A DNA stretch of 64,000 nt from Streptomyces radicis (GCF_003626575.1 NZ_RBDY01000025.1:34483-98482); one strand, 5' to 3'; counted from the stretch's first letter, positions 8,505 to 19,189 are shown. A program made the numbers and translations. Notes: generated from the sequence alone by a model not told the origin.

Positions 8505-9205
8505 CCGACGACGACGCGCTGCTGTCCGTCGTGACCAGCGCCAACGTGGCGTGCGGATACCACGCGGGCGACGCCTCCACCATGCGCGGGGTCTGCGCCA
8601 TGGCCGCCGAGCGCGGGGTGGCCATCGGGGCGCAGGTCTCCTACCGGGACCTGGCGGGTTTCGGCCGCCGGGCGATGGACATCGAGCCGGGCGATCTCGC
8701 GGCCGACGTGGCCTACCAGATCGGCGCCCTCGAGGTCTTCGCCCGCGCGGCCGGGTCCCGCGTCTCCTACGTCAAGCCGCACGGCGCCCTCTACAACCGC
8801 GTCGTCACCGACGAGGCGCAGGCCGAGGCCGTGGCCGAGGGCGTCGCGCTCGCCGGGGCCCGGCTGCCCGTGCTGGGCCTGCCGGGCTCGGCGCTGCACC
8901 GGGCCGCCGCGGCGGCGGGCCTTCCGGTGGTGGGCGAGGCGTTCGCCGACCGCGCCTACACCGAGGACGGCGCGCTGGTGCCGAGGCGCGAGCCCGGCGC
9001 CGTGATCGCCGACCCCGACGCGGTCGTGCGGCGCTCGGTCGGGATCGCCACGGAGGGCCGGGTGACCACCCACAGGGGCGGCACCCTCGCCGTCAGGGCC
9101 CGTTCGCTGTGCGTGCACGGCGACACCGAGGGCGCCGCCGCGCTCGCCCGCAGGGTCCGCGAGGGCCTCGCGGCCGCGGGGGTCGCCGTGGAGCCCTTCG
9201 CATGA
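8432..9205 (+). CDS. pxpA: 5-oxoprolinase subunit A (LamB/YcsF family)
   Basis: The 257-residue product has the family hallmark DLNADLGEGFGRW at the N-terminus, then TSANVACGYHAGD, AQVSYRDLAGFGRR and VKPHGALYN, all standard for the PxpA TIM-barrel-like subunit. With PxpB and PxpC it forms the prokaryotic ATP-dependent 5-oxoprolinase that hydrolyses 5-oxo-L-proline to L-glutamate. ATG 8432 has AAGGAG about 12 bp upstream. It lies within the 3' extension of the DUF1445 gene and overlaps pxpB by ATGA. The protein is cytoplasmic. Confidence 0.95.
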   Translation: MWSTGRASIDLNADLGEGFGRWRLTDDDALLSVVTSANVACGYHAGDASTMRGVCAMAAERGVAIGAQVSYRDLAGFGRRAMDIEPGDLAADVAYQIGALEVFARAAGSRVSYVKPHGALYNRVVTDEAQAEAVAEGVALAGARLPVLGLPGSALHRAAAAAGLPVVGEAFADRAYTEDGALVPRREPGAVIADPDAVVRRSVGIATEGRVTTHRGGTLAVRARSLCVHGDTEGAAALARRVREGLAAAGVAVEPFA

Positions 9206-9846
9206 GGGCCATCCCCGTGGGCGACCAGGCGCTGCTCGTGGAACTCCCGGACGGCGACGCCGCGTTGGCCCTGCACGCCGAGCTGCTGCGGCGCCGCGAC
9301 GCGGGGGCGCTCGGGCCCGTGACCGACATCGTGCCCGCCGCCCGCACCGTGCTCATCGACGGCGTCGCCGACCCGGCGCGCCTCGCCGCGGCGCTCCCCA
9401 CGTGGGACGTCCCGCCCACCACGCCCGAGGCGGGCGACACCGTCACCCTGCCGGTCCGCTACACCGGGCCCGACCTCGCCGAGGTTGCGCACCACTGGGG
9501 TGTGACGCCCGGGGAGGTGGCGGGGATCCACGCGGGAACGGCGTTCCGCGTGGCGTTCTGCGGCTTCGCGCCGGGGTTCGGCTACCTCACGGGCCTGCCG
9601 GAACGCTACGCCGTGCCGCGCAGGGCCACCCCGAGGACCCGCGTCCCGGTCGGCTCCGTCGCCCTCGCCGGGCCCTACACGGGCGTCTATCCGCAGGCCT
9701 CGCCCGGCGGTTGGCAGCTCATCGGCACCACGGACGCCGTGCTGTGGGATCCGGAACGCGCCCCCGCCGCGCTCCTCACGCCCGGCACGCGCGTCCGCTT
9801 CGTCCCCGAGCCCGCCCCCGAGCCCGCCCCCGAGTCCGCCGCATGA
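9202..9846 (+). CDS. pxpB: 5-oxoprolinase subunit B (allophanate hydrolase subunit 1 family)
   Basis: The 214-residue protein contains the KipI/AHS1 signatures: GDQALLVEL near the start, then VTPGEVAGIHAGTAFRVAFCGFAPGFGYLTGLP and VPVGSVALAGPYTGVYPQASPGGWQLIGTT. It is the PxpB subunit of ATP-dependent 5-oxoprolinase. ATG 9202 overlaps the pxpA stop by 4 bp, and ATG 9843 of pxpC overlaps this stop, so all three subunits are translationally coupled. The C-terminal tail carries a short PEPAPEPAPE repeat with no family counterpart. Confidence 0.95.
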   Translation: MRAIPVGDQALLVELPDGDAALALHAELLRRRDAGALGPVTDIVPAARTVLIDGVADPARLAAALPTWDVPPTTPEAGDTVTLPVRYTGPDLAEVAHHWGVTPGEVAGIHAGTAFRVAFCGFAPGFGYLTGLPERYAVPRRATPRTRVPVGSVALAGPYTGVYPQASPGGWQLIGTTDAVLWDPERAPAALLTPGTRVRFVPEPAPEPAPESAA

Positions 9847-10739
9847 GCGCGCGCCCCACCCTCACGGTCGTGGCCCCCGGGCCGCTGACCACCGTTCAGG
9901 ACCTCGGGCGGCCCGGGCTCGCGCACCTCGGCGTGCCGCGTTCGGGAGCGCTCGACCGGCCCGCGCACCTGCTGGCCAACCGCCTCGTGGGCAACGCGCC
10001 CACCGCCGCCACCCTGGAGACCACGCTCGGCGGCTGCGCGGTCCGCCCGAGCCGCGCCGTCACCGCCGCGGTGACCGGGGCGTTCTGCGCCGTCACCGTC
10101 GACGGGGCGCCCGCGCCCTGGGGCGCGCCGGTGCGCGTGCCCGCGGGGGCCGTGCTCGCCATCGGGCCCGCGGGGAGCGGGGTGCGCTGCCATGTGGCGT
10201 TCGCCGGGGGCGTCGCCGTCGACCCGGTGCTCGGCAGCCGCGCTACCGACCTGCTCTCGGGCCTCGGCCCCCCGCCGCTGGCCGAGGGCGCGGAGCTCCC
10301 CCTGGGCGCCCCGGGGCCGCGCCCCGCGCCCGCCGACGCCATCCCGCACCCGGCGCCCCCCGCCACCCTGGTGCTGCGCGTGCGCCCCGGGCCGCGCGAC
10401 GACTGGTTCGCGCCGGGGGCGCTCGCCACCCTGGCCGGTGCCCGCTACCGGGTCTCGCCCGCCGCCAACCGCATCGGCCTGCGCACCGAGGGCCCGCCGC
10501 TCGACCGGGCCAGGGACGGCGAGCTGCCGAGCGAGGGCATGGTGCTCGGCGCCGTCCAGGTGCCGCCCGACGGCCTGCCCGTGGTGTTCCTGGCCGACCA
10601 CCCGCCCACCGGCGGCTACCCCGTGATCGGCGTGGTGGCCGAGCCCGACCTCGCCGCGGCGGCCCAGGCCAGGCCGGGCACCCCGGTGCGGTTCCTGGTG
10701 CGCGGCGGGGCGATCCACCGCACGGCGCCAGGGCGTTGA
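9843..10739 (+). CDS. pxpC: 5-oxoprolinase subunit C (allophanate hydrolase subunit 2 family)
   Basis: The 298-residue protein has the AHS2/KipA pattern: VVAPGPLTTVQDLGRPGLAHLGVPRSGALD near the start, ANRLVGN, then RVSPAANRIGLRTEG and the C-terminal GAVQVPPDGLPVVFLADHPPTGGYPVIGVV. It is the third subunit of 5-oxoprolinase and the last gene of the MFS-DUF1445-pxpABC operon. The ATGA overlap with pxpB fixes the start. Fifty-five bp separate it from the next gene, which is metabolically unrelated. Confidence 0.95.
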   Translation: MSARPTLTVVAPGPLTTVQDLGRPGLAHLGVPRSGALDRPAHLLANRLVGNAPTAATLETTLGGCAVRPSRAVTAAVTGAFCAVTVDGAPAPWGAPVRVPAGAVLAIGPAGSGVRCHVAFAGGVAVDPVLGSRATDLLSGLGPPPLAEGAELPLGAPGPRPAPADAIPHPAPPATLVLRVRPGPRDDWFAPGALATLAGARYRVSPAANRIGLRTEGPPLDRARDGELPSEGMVLGAVQVPPDGLPVVFLADHPPTGGYPVIGVVAEPDLAAAAQARPGTPVRFLVRGGAIHRTAPGR

Positions 10740-10794
10740 CGCCGGTGTCCGCACCGCCGTTGACGCCGTACCGCCCGTGGCCCAGGATGCGGGG

Positions 10795-12447
10795 ATGGCC
10801 TATGACGCCGACGTCATCGTGATCGGGGCCGGGCTCGCCGGCCTGACCGCCACCGCCGAGCTGGCCGACGCCGGGCGCAAGGTGATCCTGCTCGACCAGG
10901 AGCCCGAGGCGTCCATCGGCGGGCAGGCGCACTGGTCGTTCGGCGGCCTCTTCCTGGTCGGCTCGCCCGAGCAGCGGCGGCTGCGGGTACGCGACAGCCG
11001 GGACCTGGCGTGGCAGGACTGGCTGGGCACCGCCGGGTTCGACAGGCCCGAGGACCACTGGCCGCGCCGCTGGGCCGAGGCATACGTCGACTTCGCCGCG
11101 GGGGAGAAGCGGGCGTGGCTGCGCGGCCACGGCATCCGGTTCTTCCCCGTCGTCGGCTGGGCCGAGCGCGGCGGCCACGCGGCGGGCGGCCACGGGAACT
11201 CCGTGCCCCGCTTCCACATCACCTGGGGAACGGGCCCCGGCGTCGTCGAGCCGTTCGAACGCCGCGTGCGCGCCGCGGCCGAACGCGGCCTGGTCGACCT
11301 GCGGTTCCGCCACCGCGTGACCGGGCTCGGGCGCAGCGCGGGCGCGCTCGACACCGTCACGGGCGAGGTGCTCGCGCCGAGCGCCGCGCGGCGCGGCACG
11401 GCGAGCAGCCGCGAGGTGATCGGCCTGTTCGAGCTGCGCGCCCAGGCCGTGATCGTCACCTCGGGCGGCATCGGCGGCAACCACGACCTGGTCCGCGAGC
11501 ACTGGCCGGAACGCCTCGGCACGCCCCCCGCCCACCTGCTGAGCGGCGTTCCCGCGCACGTGGACGGGCGGTTGCTCGGGATCGCCGAACGCGCCGGCGC
11601 GCGGCTGATCAACCGCGACCGGATGTGGCACTACACCGAGGGCATCACCAACTGGGACCCCATCTGGTCCCGGCACGGCATCCGGATCCTGCCGGGGCCC
11701 TCGTCGCTGTGGCTCGACGCCACGGGGCGGCGGCTCCCCGTGCCGCTCTTCCCCGGCTTCGACACGCTCGGCACGCTCGAGCACATCGCGCGCGGCGGGC
11801 ACGGGCACACGTGGTTCGTGCTCACCTGGAAGATCATCGAGAAGGAGTTCGCGCTCTCGGGATCCGAGCAGAACCCCGACCTCACGGGGCGCAGCGTGCG
11901 CGGCGTGCTCGGCCGCGCCCGCTCGGGGGCGCCGGGTCCCGTGCGGGCGTTCATGGAGCACGGCCCCGACTTCGTGGTGGAGCACGACCTCGGCGCGCTC
12001 GTGAAGGGGATGAACGAGCTGACCGGCGAGCGGCTGATCGACGAGCGCGCCCTGCGCCGCGACATCGAGGCGCGCGACCGCGAGGTGGGCCACCGTTTCA
12101 CCAAGGACCTCCAGCTCACGGCCGTGCGCGGGGCGCGCGCCTACCTCGGGGACCGGCTGGTCCGCGTCGCGGCGCCGCACCGCTTCCTCGACCCGGACGC
12201 GGGGCCGCTGATCGCCGTGCGGCTGCACATCCTGACCCGCAAGACGCTGGGCGGCCTGGAGACGGACCTCTCGGGGCGCGTGCTCGCCGAGGGCGGCGAG
12301 CCGGTGCCTGGGCTCTACGCGGCGGGCGAGGCGGCGGGCTTCGGCGGCGGCGGGATGCACGGCTACCGCTCGCTCGAGGGCACCTTCCTCGGCGGGTGCC
12401 TCTTCTCGGGCCGAACGGCGGGACGCGCCGCGGCCCGGGCGCTCTGA
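10795..12447 (+). CDS. FAD-binding dehydrogenase (3-ketosteroid-dehydrogenase-like)
   Basis: The roughly 550-residue flavoprotein has the N-terminal Rossmann motif DVIVIGAGLAGLTATAELADAG with an acidic residue ending the second strand (LLDQE). A C-terminal FAD-contacting segment, GLYAAGEAAGFGGGGMHGYRSLEGTFLGGC, places it in the FAD_binding_2 (fumarate reductase/KstD-like) group. GHGNSVPRFHITWGTGPG and TSGGIGGNHDL are conserved in this actinobacterial subfamily, usually annotated only as FAD-binding dehydrogenase. Start choice lies between GTG 10777 and ATG 10795; the latter is closest to the Rossmann strand. The substrate is unknown. It is probably not part of the 5-oxoproline pathway. Confidence 0.88.
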   Translation: MAYDADVIVIGAGLAGLTATAELADAGRKVILLDQEPEASIGGQAHWSFGGLFLVGSPEQRRLRVRDSRDLAWQDWLGTAGFDRPEDHWPRRWAEAYVDFAAGEKRAWLRGHGIRFFPVVGWAERGGHAAGGHGNSVPRFHITWGTGPGVVEPFERRVRAAAERGLVDLRFRHRVTGLGRSAGALDTVTGEVLAPSAARRGTASSREVIGLFELRAQAVIVTSGGIGGNHDLVREHWPERLGTPPAHLLSGVPAHVDGRLLGIAERAGARLINRDRMWHYTEGITNWDPIWSRHGIRILPGPSSLWLDATGRRLPVPLFPGFDTLGTLEHIARGGHGHTWFVLTWKIIEKEFALSGSEQNPDLTGRSVRGVLGRARSGAPGPVRAFMEHGPDFVVEHDLGALVKGMNELTGERLIDERALRRDIEARDREVGHRFTKDLQLTAVRGARAYLGDRLVRVAAPHRFLDPDAGPLIAVRLHILTRKTLGGLETDLSGRVLAEGGEPVPGLYAAGEAAGFGGGGMHGYRSLEGTFLGGCLFSGRTAGRAAARAL

Positions 12448-12563
12448 GGTCCCGTCACACGCCGGTTTCCCCGCCGAGGCCATGGCCGGACATCCGCGTC
12501 GACCGGACGGCCGCGTCGCGGTCGCGCGGAACCGGAGCGCCTTCCCCGCCGTCCCCACGGGTG

Positions 12564-13730
<1,167 letters not shown>

Positions 13731-13798
13731 CCGCCGACGCCCGCCACGCCCGTCAAATCGTTTGCGGCGCCGGGAAGATCACGCCTACGGTCACACGC

Positions 13799-14608
13799 GT
13801 GAACGACGACTGGCTGCGGCGCAACCGCGAGAACTGGGACGATCGCGTGCCCGTGCACGCCGCGAGCGACTTCTACGACCTCGCGGGATTCCGCGCGGGA
13901 GCCGACACGCTGCGGCCCTTCGAGATCGACGAGCTGGGTGATGTGACGGGCCGGAGCCTGCTCCATCTCCAGTGCCACATGGGCCAGGACACCCTCTCCT
14001 GGGCGCGCCGCGGCGCGCGCGTCACGGGTCTCGACTTCTCCGCGCCCGCCGTGGAGACCGCGCGGGGCCTGGCGGCGGACATCGGGCTCGCCGACCGCGC
14101 GCGTTTCGTGGTCGCGGACGTCCACGACGCCGCGGAGGCGCTGGGCGGCGAGCGGTTCGACATCGTCTACACCGGCATCGGCGCCCTGGTGTGGCTGCCC
14201 GACGTGGAGCGCTGGGCGCGGGTCGCCGCGTCGTCGGTGGCCGAGGGCGGGATGCTCTACCTCGCGGAGTTCCACCCGTTCACCGAGGTGCTCGGCGACG
14301 AGGGCACCGCGGTCGTGCGGGACTACTTCTTCACCGAGGGCGAGAGGTTCGACCACCCGCACTCCTACACGGGCGACGGCGAGCTGGCCCACACGGCGCA
14401 GGTGCAGTGGCACCACACGCTGGGCGAGATCGTCACGGCCCTGGCGCGGGCCGGTCTGGTGATCGAGCTGTTGAACGAGCACGACTACACGCTCTGGGCG
14501 CGCTTCCCGCACCTGGAGCAGACGCCGGGGCGGCCGGGTTATCGCCACCCGGCCGGGCGGCCGCGCGTCCCGCTGATGTTCTCGATCCGCGCGCGCCGCC
14601 CGGCGTGA
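13799..14608 (+). CDS. class I SAM-dependent methyltransferase
   Basis: The 269-residue protein contains SAM-binding motif I as LLHLQCHMGQDTLSWARRGARVTGLDFS (about residues 51-78) and a motif II/III region around FDIVYTGIGALVWLPD. The order and the short HLQCHxGxDTLSWA version of the glycine loop are typical of a widespread actinobacterial methyltransferase family. GTG 13799 is in frame just before DDWLRRNRENWDDR, which homologues share. The gene ends 3 bp from the convergent BCCT gene. The methyl acceptor is unknown. Confidence 0.9.
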   Translation: MNDDWLRRNRENWDDRVPVHAASDFYDLAGFRAGADTLRPFEIDELGDVTGRSLLHLQCHMGQDTLSWARRGARVTGLDFSAPAVETARGLAADIGLADRARFVVADVHDAAEALGGERFDIVYTGIGALVWLPDVERWARVAASSVAEGGMLYLAEFHPFTEVLGDEGTAVVRDYFFTEGERFDHPHSYTGDGELAHTAQVQWHHTLGEIVTALARAGLVIELLNEHDYTLWARFPHLEQTPGRPGYRHPAGRPRVPLMFSIRARRPA

Positions 14609-14611
14609 GCC

Positions 14612-16384
14612 TCAGCGCTCCGCGGGTTTGGGCTTCTCGGTGACGACGACGTCCACGCCGACATCGGTGTCGCCGTTGCCCGGGCCGATGCGCAGCTCGA
14701 AGTCGCCGTTGTACCGCTCGTGACCGGCGATGACCGCCATCTCGACGGCCTCCTCGCCCCGTTCACCGCGCAGGATGAGCGGATCCTGGCGCAGGTCGCG
14801 CATCAACGCCGCACACAGCCCGATCATCACGAGCGTGAACGGCACGGCCGCCAGAATGGTCAAATTCTGCAAGCCGTCCAACGCGTTCGATCCCTCGTCG
14901 CTCATCAGCAGCATGATCGCCGCGACCGCTCCGGTCAGAACGCCCCAGAAGATGACCAGGATCCGGCTGGGTTCGAGCGTGCCGCGCTGCGACAGCGTGC
15001 CCATGACGATCGACGCCGCGTCGGCGCCCGAGACGAAGAAGATGCCCACCAGGACCATCACGAGGATCGACGTCAGGGTGGCCAGCGGGTAGTCGCGCAG
15101 CACCGCGAACAACTGCCCCTCGGGCGTGGCCTCGTCGGTGATCCGCGCGCCCTCCTGTTCGAGGCGCATCCCGGTCCCGCCGAAGATCGCGAACCAGATC
15201 AGGCTGACCGTGCTCGGCACCAGGATCACGCCGCCCACGAACTGCCGGATCGTGCGCCCCCGGCTGATGCGGGCGATGAACATGCCGACGAACGGCGTCC
15301 ACGAGATCCACCACGCCCAGTAGAAGACCGTCCAGCCCGAGAGCCAGCCCGCGATGTCCTCGCCGCCGCTCGCCTCGGTGCGCGCGGCCATCCCCGGCAG
15401 CTCGCCGACGAAGGAGCCGACCGACGTCGGCAGCAGGTCGAGGATCAGCACGGTGGGCCCGACGACGAACAGGAAGAGCGCGAGCGCCCCCGCGAGCACC
15501 ATGTTGGTGTTGGACAGCCACTGGATGCCCTTGGCGATCCCGGACACCGCCGACAGCACGAATGCCAGGGTCAGGGCCGCGATGATCAGCACGAGCAGCG
15601 TGTCGCTCGTCTCGTCCAGCCAGTCGAGCTCCATGAAGCCGCTGCCGATCTGGAGCGCGCCGAGGCCGAGCGAGGCGGCCGAGCCGAAGAGGGTGGCGAT
15701 GATGGCCAGGATGTCTATGATCCGCCCCGGCGTGCCGTTGGCCCGCTTCTCGCCGATCAACGGTGTGAACACCGCGCTGATCGTCTGCCTGCGCCGCCGC
15801 CTGAACGTGCTGTAGGCGATCGCCATGCCCGCCACCGCGTAGATGGCCCAGGGGTGCACGGTCCAGTGGAAGAGCGTGGTCGCCATCGCGATCGACATCG
15901 ACTCGCCCGCGTCCGCGGGTTCGGCGCCGGGCGGCGGGGAGACGAAGTGCGTCAACGGCTCGTTGACCCCGAAGAACATCAGCCCGATGCCCATGCCCGC
16001 GCTGAACATCATCGCGATCCACGAGATCGTCCTGAACTCCGGCTCCTCGCCCTCCCTGCCCAGCGTGATCCGCCCGTAGCGGCTGATCGCGAGCCACAGC
16101 GCGAACACCACGAATCCCGAGGCGATCAGCACGAAGCCCCAGCCGCCGTTCTCGATCACGGCGTTCAGCATGTCGCCTGTGGCGTCCGCGAGTGACCCCG
16201 AGGACACCGCGCCCCAGAGCACGAACGCCAACGTCACCACCGCGGCGACTCCGAAGACGATCGGATCCGTTCGAGATCTGATCAGTGACGGCCCTCTGCT
16301 GCCCACGCTCGCCCCTTCAGAGCCCCGTTTCTCGCCTGGCACGCTTGCCTGCCTTTCGTTCAAGCCCTGGACGGGGTCGGTCAC
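14612..16384 (-). CDS. BCCT family glycine betaine/choline/carnitine transporter
   Basis: The 590-residue membrane protein has about 12 transmembrane segments and the diagnostic BCCT region SGWTVFYWAWWISWTPFVGMFIARISRGRTIRQF (about residues 350-383). The glycine-rich MMFSAGMGIGLMFFGVNEP stretch in the first half contributes to the Na+/betaine site. It has a charged N-terminal extension and a roughly 90-residue acidic C-terminal tail, both regulatory in BetP-type osmosensing carriers. It imports compatible solutes with sodium and probably works in osmoprotection. A GTG start at 16384 gives the longest product; a later start is possible. Confidence 0.92.
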   Translation of the reverse strand: MTDPVQGLNERQASVPGEKRGSEGASVGSRGPSLIRSRTDPIVFGVAAVVTLAFVLWGAVSSGSLADATGDMLNAVIENGGWGFVLIASGFVVFALWLAISRYGRITLGREGEEPEFRTISWIAMMFSAGMGIGLMFFGVNEPLTHFVSPPPGAEPADAGESMSIAMATTLFHWTVHPWAIYAVAGMAIAYSTFRRRRRQTISAVFTPLIGEKRANGTPGRIIDILAIIATLFGSAASLGLGALQIGSGFMELDWLDETSDTLLVLIIAALTLAFVLSAVSGIAKGIQWLSNTNMVLAGALALFLFVVGPTVLILDLLPTSVGSFVGELPGMAARTEASGGEDIAGWLSGWTVFYWAWWISWTPFVGMFIARISRGRTIRQFVGGVILVPSTVSLIWFAIFGGTGMRLEQEGARITDEATPEGQLFAVLRDYPLATLTSILVMVLVGIFFVSGADAASIVMGTLSQRGTLEPSRILVIFWGVLTGAVAAIMLLMSDEGSNALDGLQNLTILAAVPFTLVMIGLCAALMRDLRQDPLILRGERGEEAVEMAVIAGHERYNGDFELRIGPGNGDTDVGVDVVVTEKPKPAER

Positions 16385-16754
16385 CCGCCGGGCCGCCTTT
16401 CACGTGGGCGGGCGGCTACCCCGGATCTCGCTGACCATGCGTGCCGATCTCGATCAAGGGCGGACATGTCACCCCTGGTGAGCGCGGAGCTCCACACCGT
16501 GGTCGCGGGTGCTCGGCAAATCGCCCGAGAGACGGGCAAAGAACCCGCCCGCGTTCAGGTCTCGAACACGCAACGAGGCTTCTCTCCCACGTCGCCGGTG
16601 CGGCTCCGGTTGCCGACTGATCCTTGAGATCGCGCCGCACGATCGCCGTTGACGCGGCCCCGTGCCCCGCGCTGATCCCGCCGCGGCGCGCCCTCCGCGG
16701 TCCTCAGCCGCGGTAGCGGCGGGACGCGTGCCGCGTCGTCCGCCGCGCGCAGCG
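16385..16754. other. intergenic region, no gene seen
   Basis: The 370 bp separate the BCCT start (16384) from the VanW stop (16755). I see no ORF with coding bias, no convincing terminator and no tRNA-like fold. The BCCT promoter must lie in its left part. Confidence 0.5.
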
Positions 16755-18533
16755 CTAGCGGCAGATCACCTCGTCGCGGGGGACATAGCTCGTGGCGAAC
16801 GTCTCGCGGCCCGCCTCGGCGCCGCCGTCGACGAACACCCGGTCCACCTCGATGTCGAAGCCCTCGAGCGGCGGCTGCGGCACGCAGTCCTCGCCCTCGC
16901 CCTCGCGGCGCTCCGGCTCCGTCACGTTCTCCCTGGGGCCCTCCTCGGCCCTGACCTCGTCGTACCGCTTGGTGCCGAGGAACGTCACGGTCACCGACGT
17001 GTCCGTCGCGCTGGCCAGGACGTAGATCGCGTTCCCCGAGTCGTTGAGGAAGCTCAGGTCGAGGCTGCCCCAGGCCACCGTGGCCTCGCGCCCCGCCGGG
17101 TACCGCTCGATGTAGAACGAGTGCGCGCCGTACTCCACGGGGTCGACGCCCGCGAAGAAGATGGCGTTGAACATCGTGGTGGCCACGGCCGAGACGCCGC
17201 CGCCCTGCGCCTGCTGGTACTGGTCGTCCAGGATGATGACGCCCTCGACGAACCCGTTCTCCTCGGTGCGCTCGCCGACGGTCTCGTTGAAGCTCCAGCT
17301 CTCGTCGGGCAGCACGAGCGAGCCGTTGATCAGCTCGGCGGCCCTGCCGATGTTGGTGGTGCGGTAGGGGGCGGGGTCGAAGTTCACGGTGAACGACGAC
17401 ATCTCCTCCACGAGCCCCAGGTCCCGGTAGGTGTCCGCGCTCAGCGTCGGCTCCACCTCCTCGGTGTCCACCGGGGCCGTGCGCGCCGCGTCGCCCACGC
17501 CGGTGAGCAGGGGCATCACGATCTCGCCCAGGGAGTCGGTGACCACGCGCGTGCCGGAGGAGCCGCCCGAGGCCACGACCTGGCCGCCGGACAGCGAGAG
17601 CGTGGCGTCCACGGGCTCCACCTCGGCGGCGGCGATCGGCTCGGCCAGCCGCTCGTCCTCCGCGAGCGCCGCCCCGTCGAGCGTGGGCGAGAGGCGGCCC
17701 CGGTCGTCGGCGTCGAGCGTCAGATGGTCGCCGACGACGCCTGGCGGGACCGAGATCACCGCGTCGCCCGCCGTCAGCAGCACAGGCGCCGACATCGCGG
17801 GATCGGCGAACTCCTCGACGGCGCGCTCGATCTCGTCCTCGTCGACGACGGGCTCGGCCTGCGTCATGGGCAGCTCGACCGGAGCGATGTCACCGCCCGC
17901 CCCTGCCCCGCCGTCCTCGCGTCGCAGAAAGCCCTCGCGCAGCAGCTCGACGGACGCCGGGACGTCCAACGCCGTGCCAGCGCGCGGCTCGGTGACGACC
18001 ACCGTGCCGCTCTCGAACGCGATGGCGCCCTCCTGGACCGCCGTGTCCGACTCATCGGCGAGCGCCGTGAGCGCGGCGCTGCTCGCGTCCTCGTCCTGCA
18101 CGACCACGGGGTCGATCTCGTCGCCCCCCAGGCCGAACAGCCGCCCGAGGAGGCCGGGTTGATCGGCCCTGTCGACGGTCGCCGCCACGTCGACCGAGAG
18201 CCCCGCGTCGGCGGGCCGCACGGCGTGCGGCTCCTCCTCGTCCCCGAGCAGCACCGGGATGTCCCGGTCGAGCGGCAGCTCGGCGGCCAGCCGCTCACGG
18301 GCCTGCTCGGGCGAGAGCCCGCCGATGTCCACCCCGCGCACGGTCGTGCCGGGCGCGATCTCCCCGCCGAGCGCGAGCGATCCGACCAGGTAGAGCCCGG
18401 CGATCCCCACGGCGACCCCGCCGCCGACCACGGCGGGAACCGGGACGCGGCGCAGGGAGTCGGAGAGCCGGGAGACGCGGCCAGGCCCGGGAATCCGGGG
18501 CGGCTCGGCCGGGGGCGGCGGTATGAAGGCCAC
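16755..18533 (-). CDS. VanW family protein with peptidoglycan-binding-like repeats
   Basis: The 592-residue protein has a proline-rich cytoplasmic N-terminus, one transmembrane helix (AVVGGGVAVGIAGLYLVGSLALG, about residues 37-59) and two PG-binding-4 type repeats (about 60-320). The C-terminal VanW domain (about 370-530) contains NIGRAAELINGSLVLPDESWSFNETVGERTEENGF and the QAQGGGVSAVATTMFNA core. GTG 18533 is favoured over 18584 because GAGGGA lies 8-10 bp upstream and the proline-rich leader begins there. VanW domains occur in vancomycin-resistance clusters and widely in actinobacterial walls. The biochemical role is unresolved; cell-wall association is inferred. Confidence 0.9.
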   Translation of the reverse strand: MAFIPPPPAEPPRIPGPGRVSRLSDSLRRVPVPAVVGGGVAVGIAGLYLVGSLALGGEIAPGTTVRGVDIGGLSPEQARERLAAELPLDRDIPVLLGDEEEPHAVRPADAGLSVDVAATVDRADQPGLLGRLFGLGGDEIDPVVVQDEDASSAALTALADESDTAVQEGAIAFESGTVVVTEPRAGTALDVPASVELLREGFLRREDGGAGAGGDIAPVELPMTQAEPVVDEDEIERAVEEFADPAMSAPVLLTAGDAVISVPPGVVGDHLTLDADDRGRLSPTLDGAALAEDERLAEPIAAAEVEPVDATLSLSGGQVVASGGSSGTRVVTDSLGEIVMPLLTGVGDAARTAPVDTEEVEPTLSADTYRDLGLVEEMSSFTVNFDPAPYRTTNIGRAAELINGSLVLPDESWSFNETVGERTEENGFVEGVIILDDQYQQAQGGGVSAVATTMFNAIFFAGVDPVEYGAHSFYIERYPAGREATVAWGSLDLSFLNDSGNAIYVLASATDTSVTVTFLGTKRYDEVRAEEGPRENVTEPERREGEGEDCVPQPPLEGFDIEVDRVFVDGGAEAGRETFATSYVPRDEVICR

Positions 18534-18652
18534 GGAACTCCCTCGGGGCGGCGCACAAGGCGGCGGACGCCGGAAGCGTAGCAAAGGCCAGCCGGGGCAA
18601 GGAAACGCAGGGTTGCCGGATGATCACAAGGGCGGGAGGTGAACGCGCCGTG

Positions 18653-19147
18653 TCAGGAGGTGATCTCCGCCCATACCGTACAGCCGCCGTGCTCGAAGGA
18701 GATGACGCCCCATTGGCTGGCGAGCGCGTCGAGCAGCATCAACCCCCTGCCGTGCTCGGCCCCTGGGTCGGGGCTGCGCGGCTCGGGGCGGGCGGGCCCC
18801 GCCCCCTCGTCGGCCACCTCGATGCGCAGCAGCGCCCCGGCGGACTCCAGGCGGCAGATCACCCGGTGACTGTGGGTGTGCAGAAGGGCGTTGGTGAACA
18901 GCTCGGAGACGATCAGCTGCGCAGTGTCACGGACCGTGTCCGGCAGCCCCCACTCGTCGGCGCGGCTCCCGATCCGGCCGCGCGCGACGGCGACCGAGGC
19001 GGCGAGCGCCGGGAGCTCGAATCTCTCGCCCCGCTTCTCCGAACGTGGCCCGACCGGGGCGGGGAACGGGAGCGGCGTCGTGCCGTGAAGTGAGGACACG
19101 GTCCTGGTCGCCTTCCGTGGTGCCGAGACAGTCGTGAGCTGAGTCAC
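18653..19147 (-). CDS. anti-sigma-factor-like ATP-binding protein (HATPase_c_2)
   Basis: The 164-residue protein has the RsbW/SpoIIAB-type GHKL fold: an N-box LIVSELFTNALLHTH, a G1-like box IEVADEGAGPARP and a G2-like box GAEHGRGLMLLDALASQWG. Such proteins in streptomycetes bind ATP and regulate sigma factors or partner regulators. It is divergent from an HTH-DUF5753 gene followed by DUF397, reproducing the widespread whiJ/abaA-like triad. The intergenic region holds a perfect 7-bp inverted repeat. Confidence 0.92.
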   Translation of the reverse strand: MTQLTTVSAPRKATRTVSSLHGTTPLPFPAPVGPRSEKRGERFELPALAASVAVARGRIGSRADEWGLPDTVRDTAQLIVSELFTNALLHTHSHRVICRLESAGALLRIEVADEGAGPARPEPRSPDPGAEHGRGLMLLDALASQWGVISFEHGGCTVWAEITS

Positions 19148-19189
19148 GTGTTAACTATGCGCATCCATGGGCGCATTGCGCAAGGGGAG

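Noticed and set aside
10243..12558. A 771-codon minus-strand ORF over pxpC and the FAD dehydrogenase
   Set aside because: Antisense shadow; both plus-strand genes have full domain signatures.
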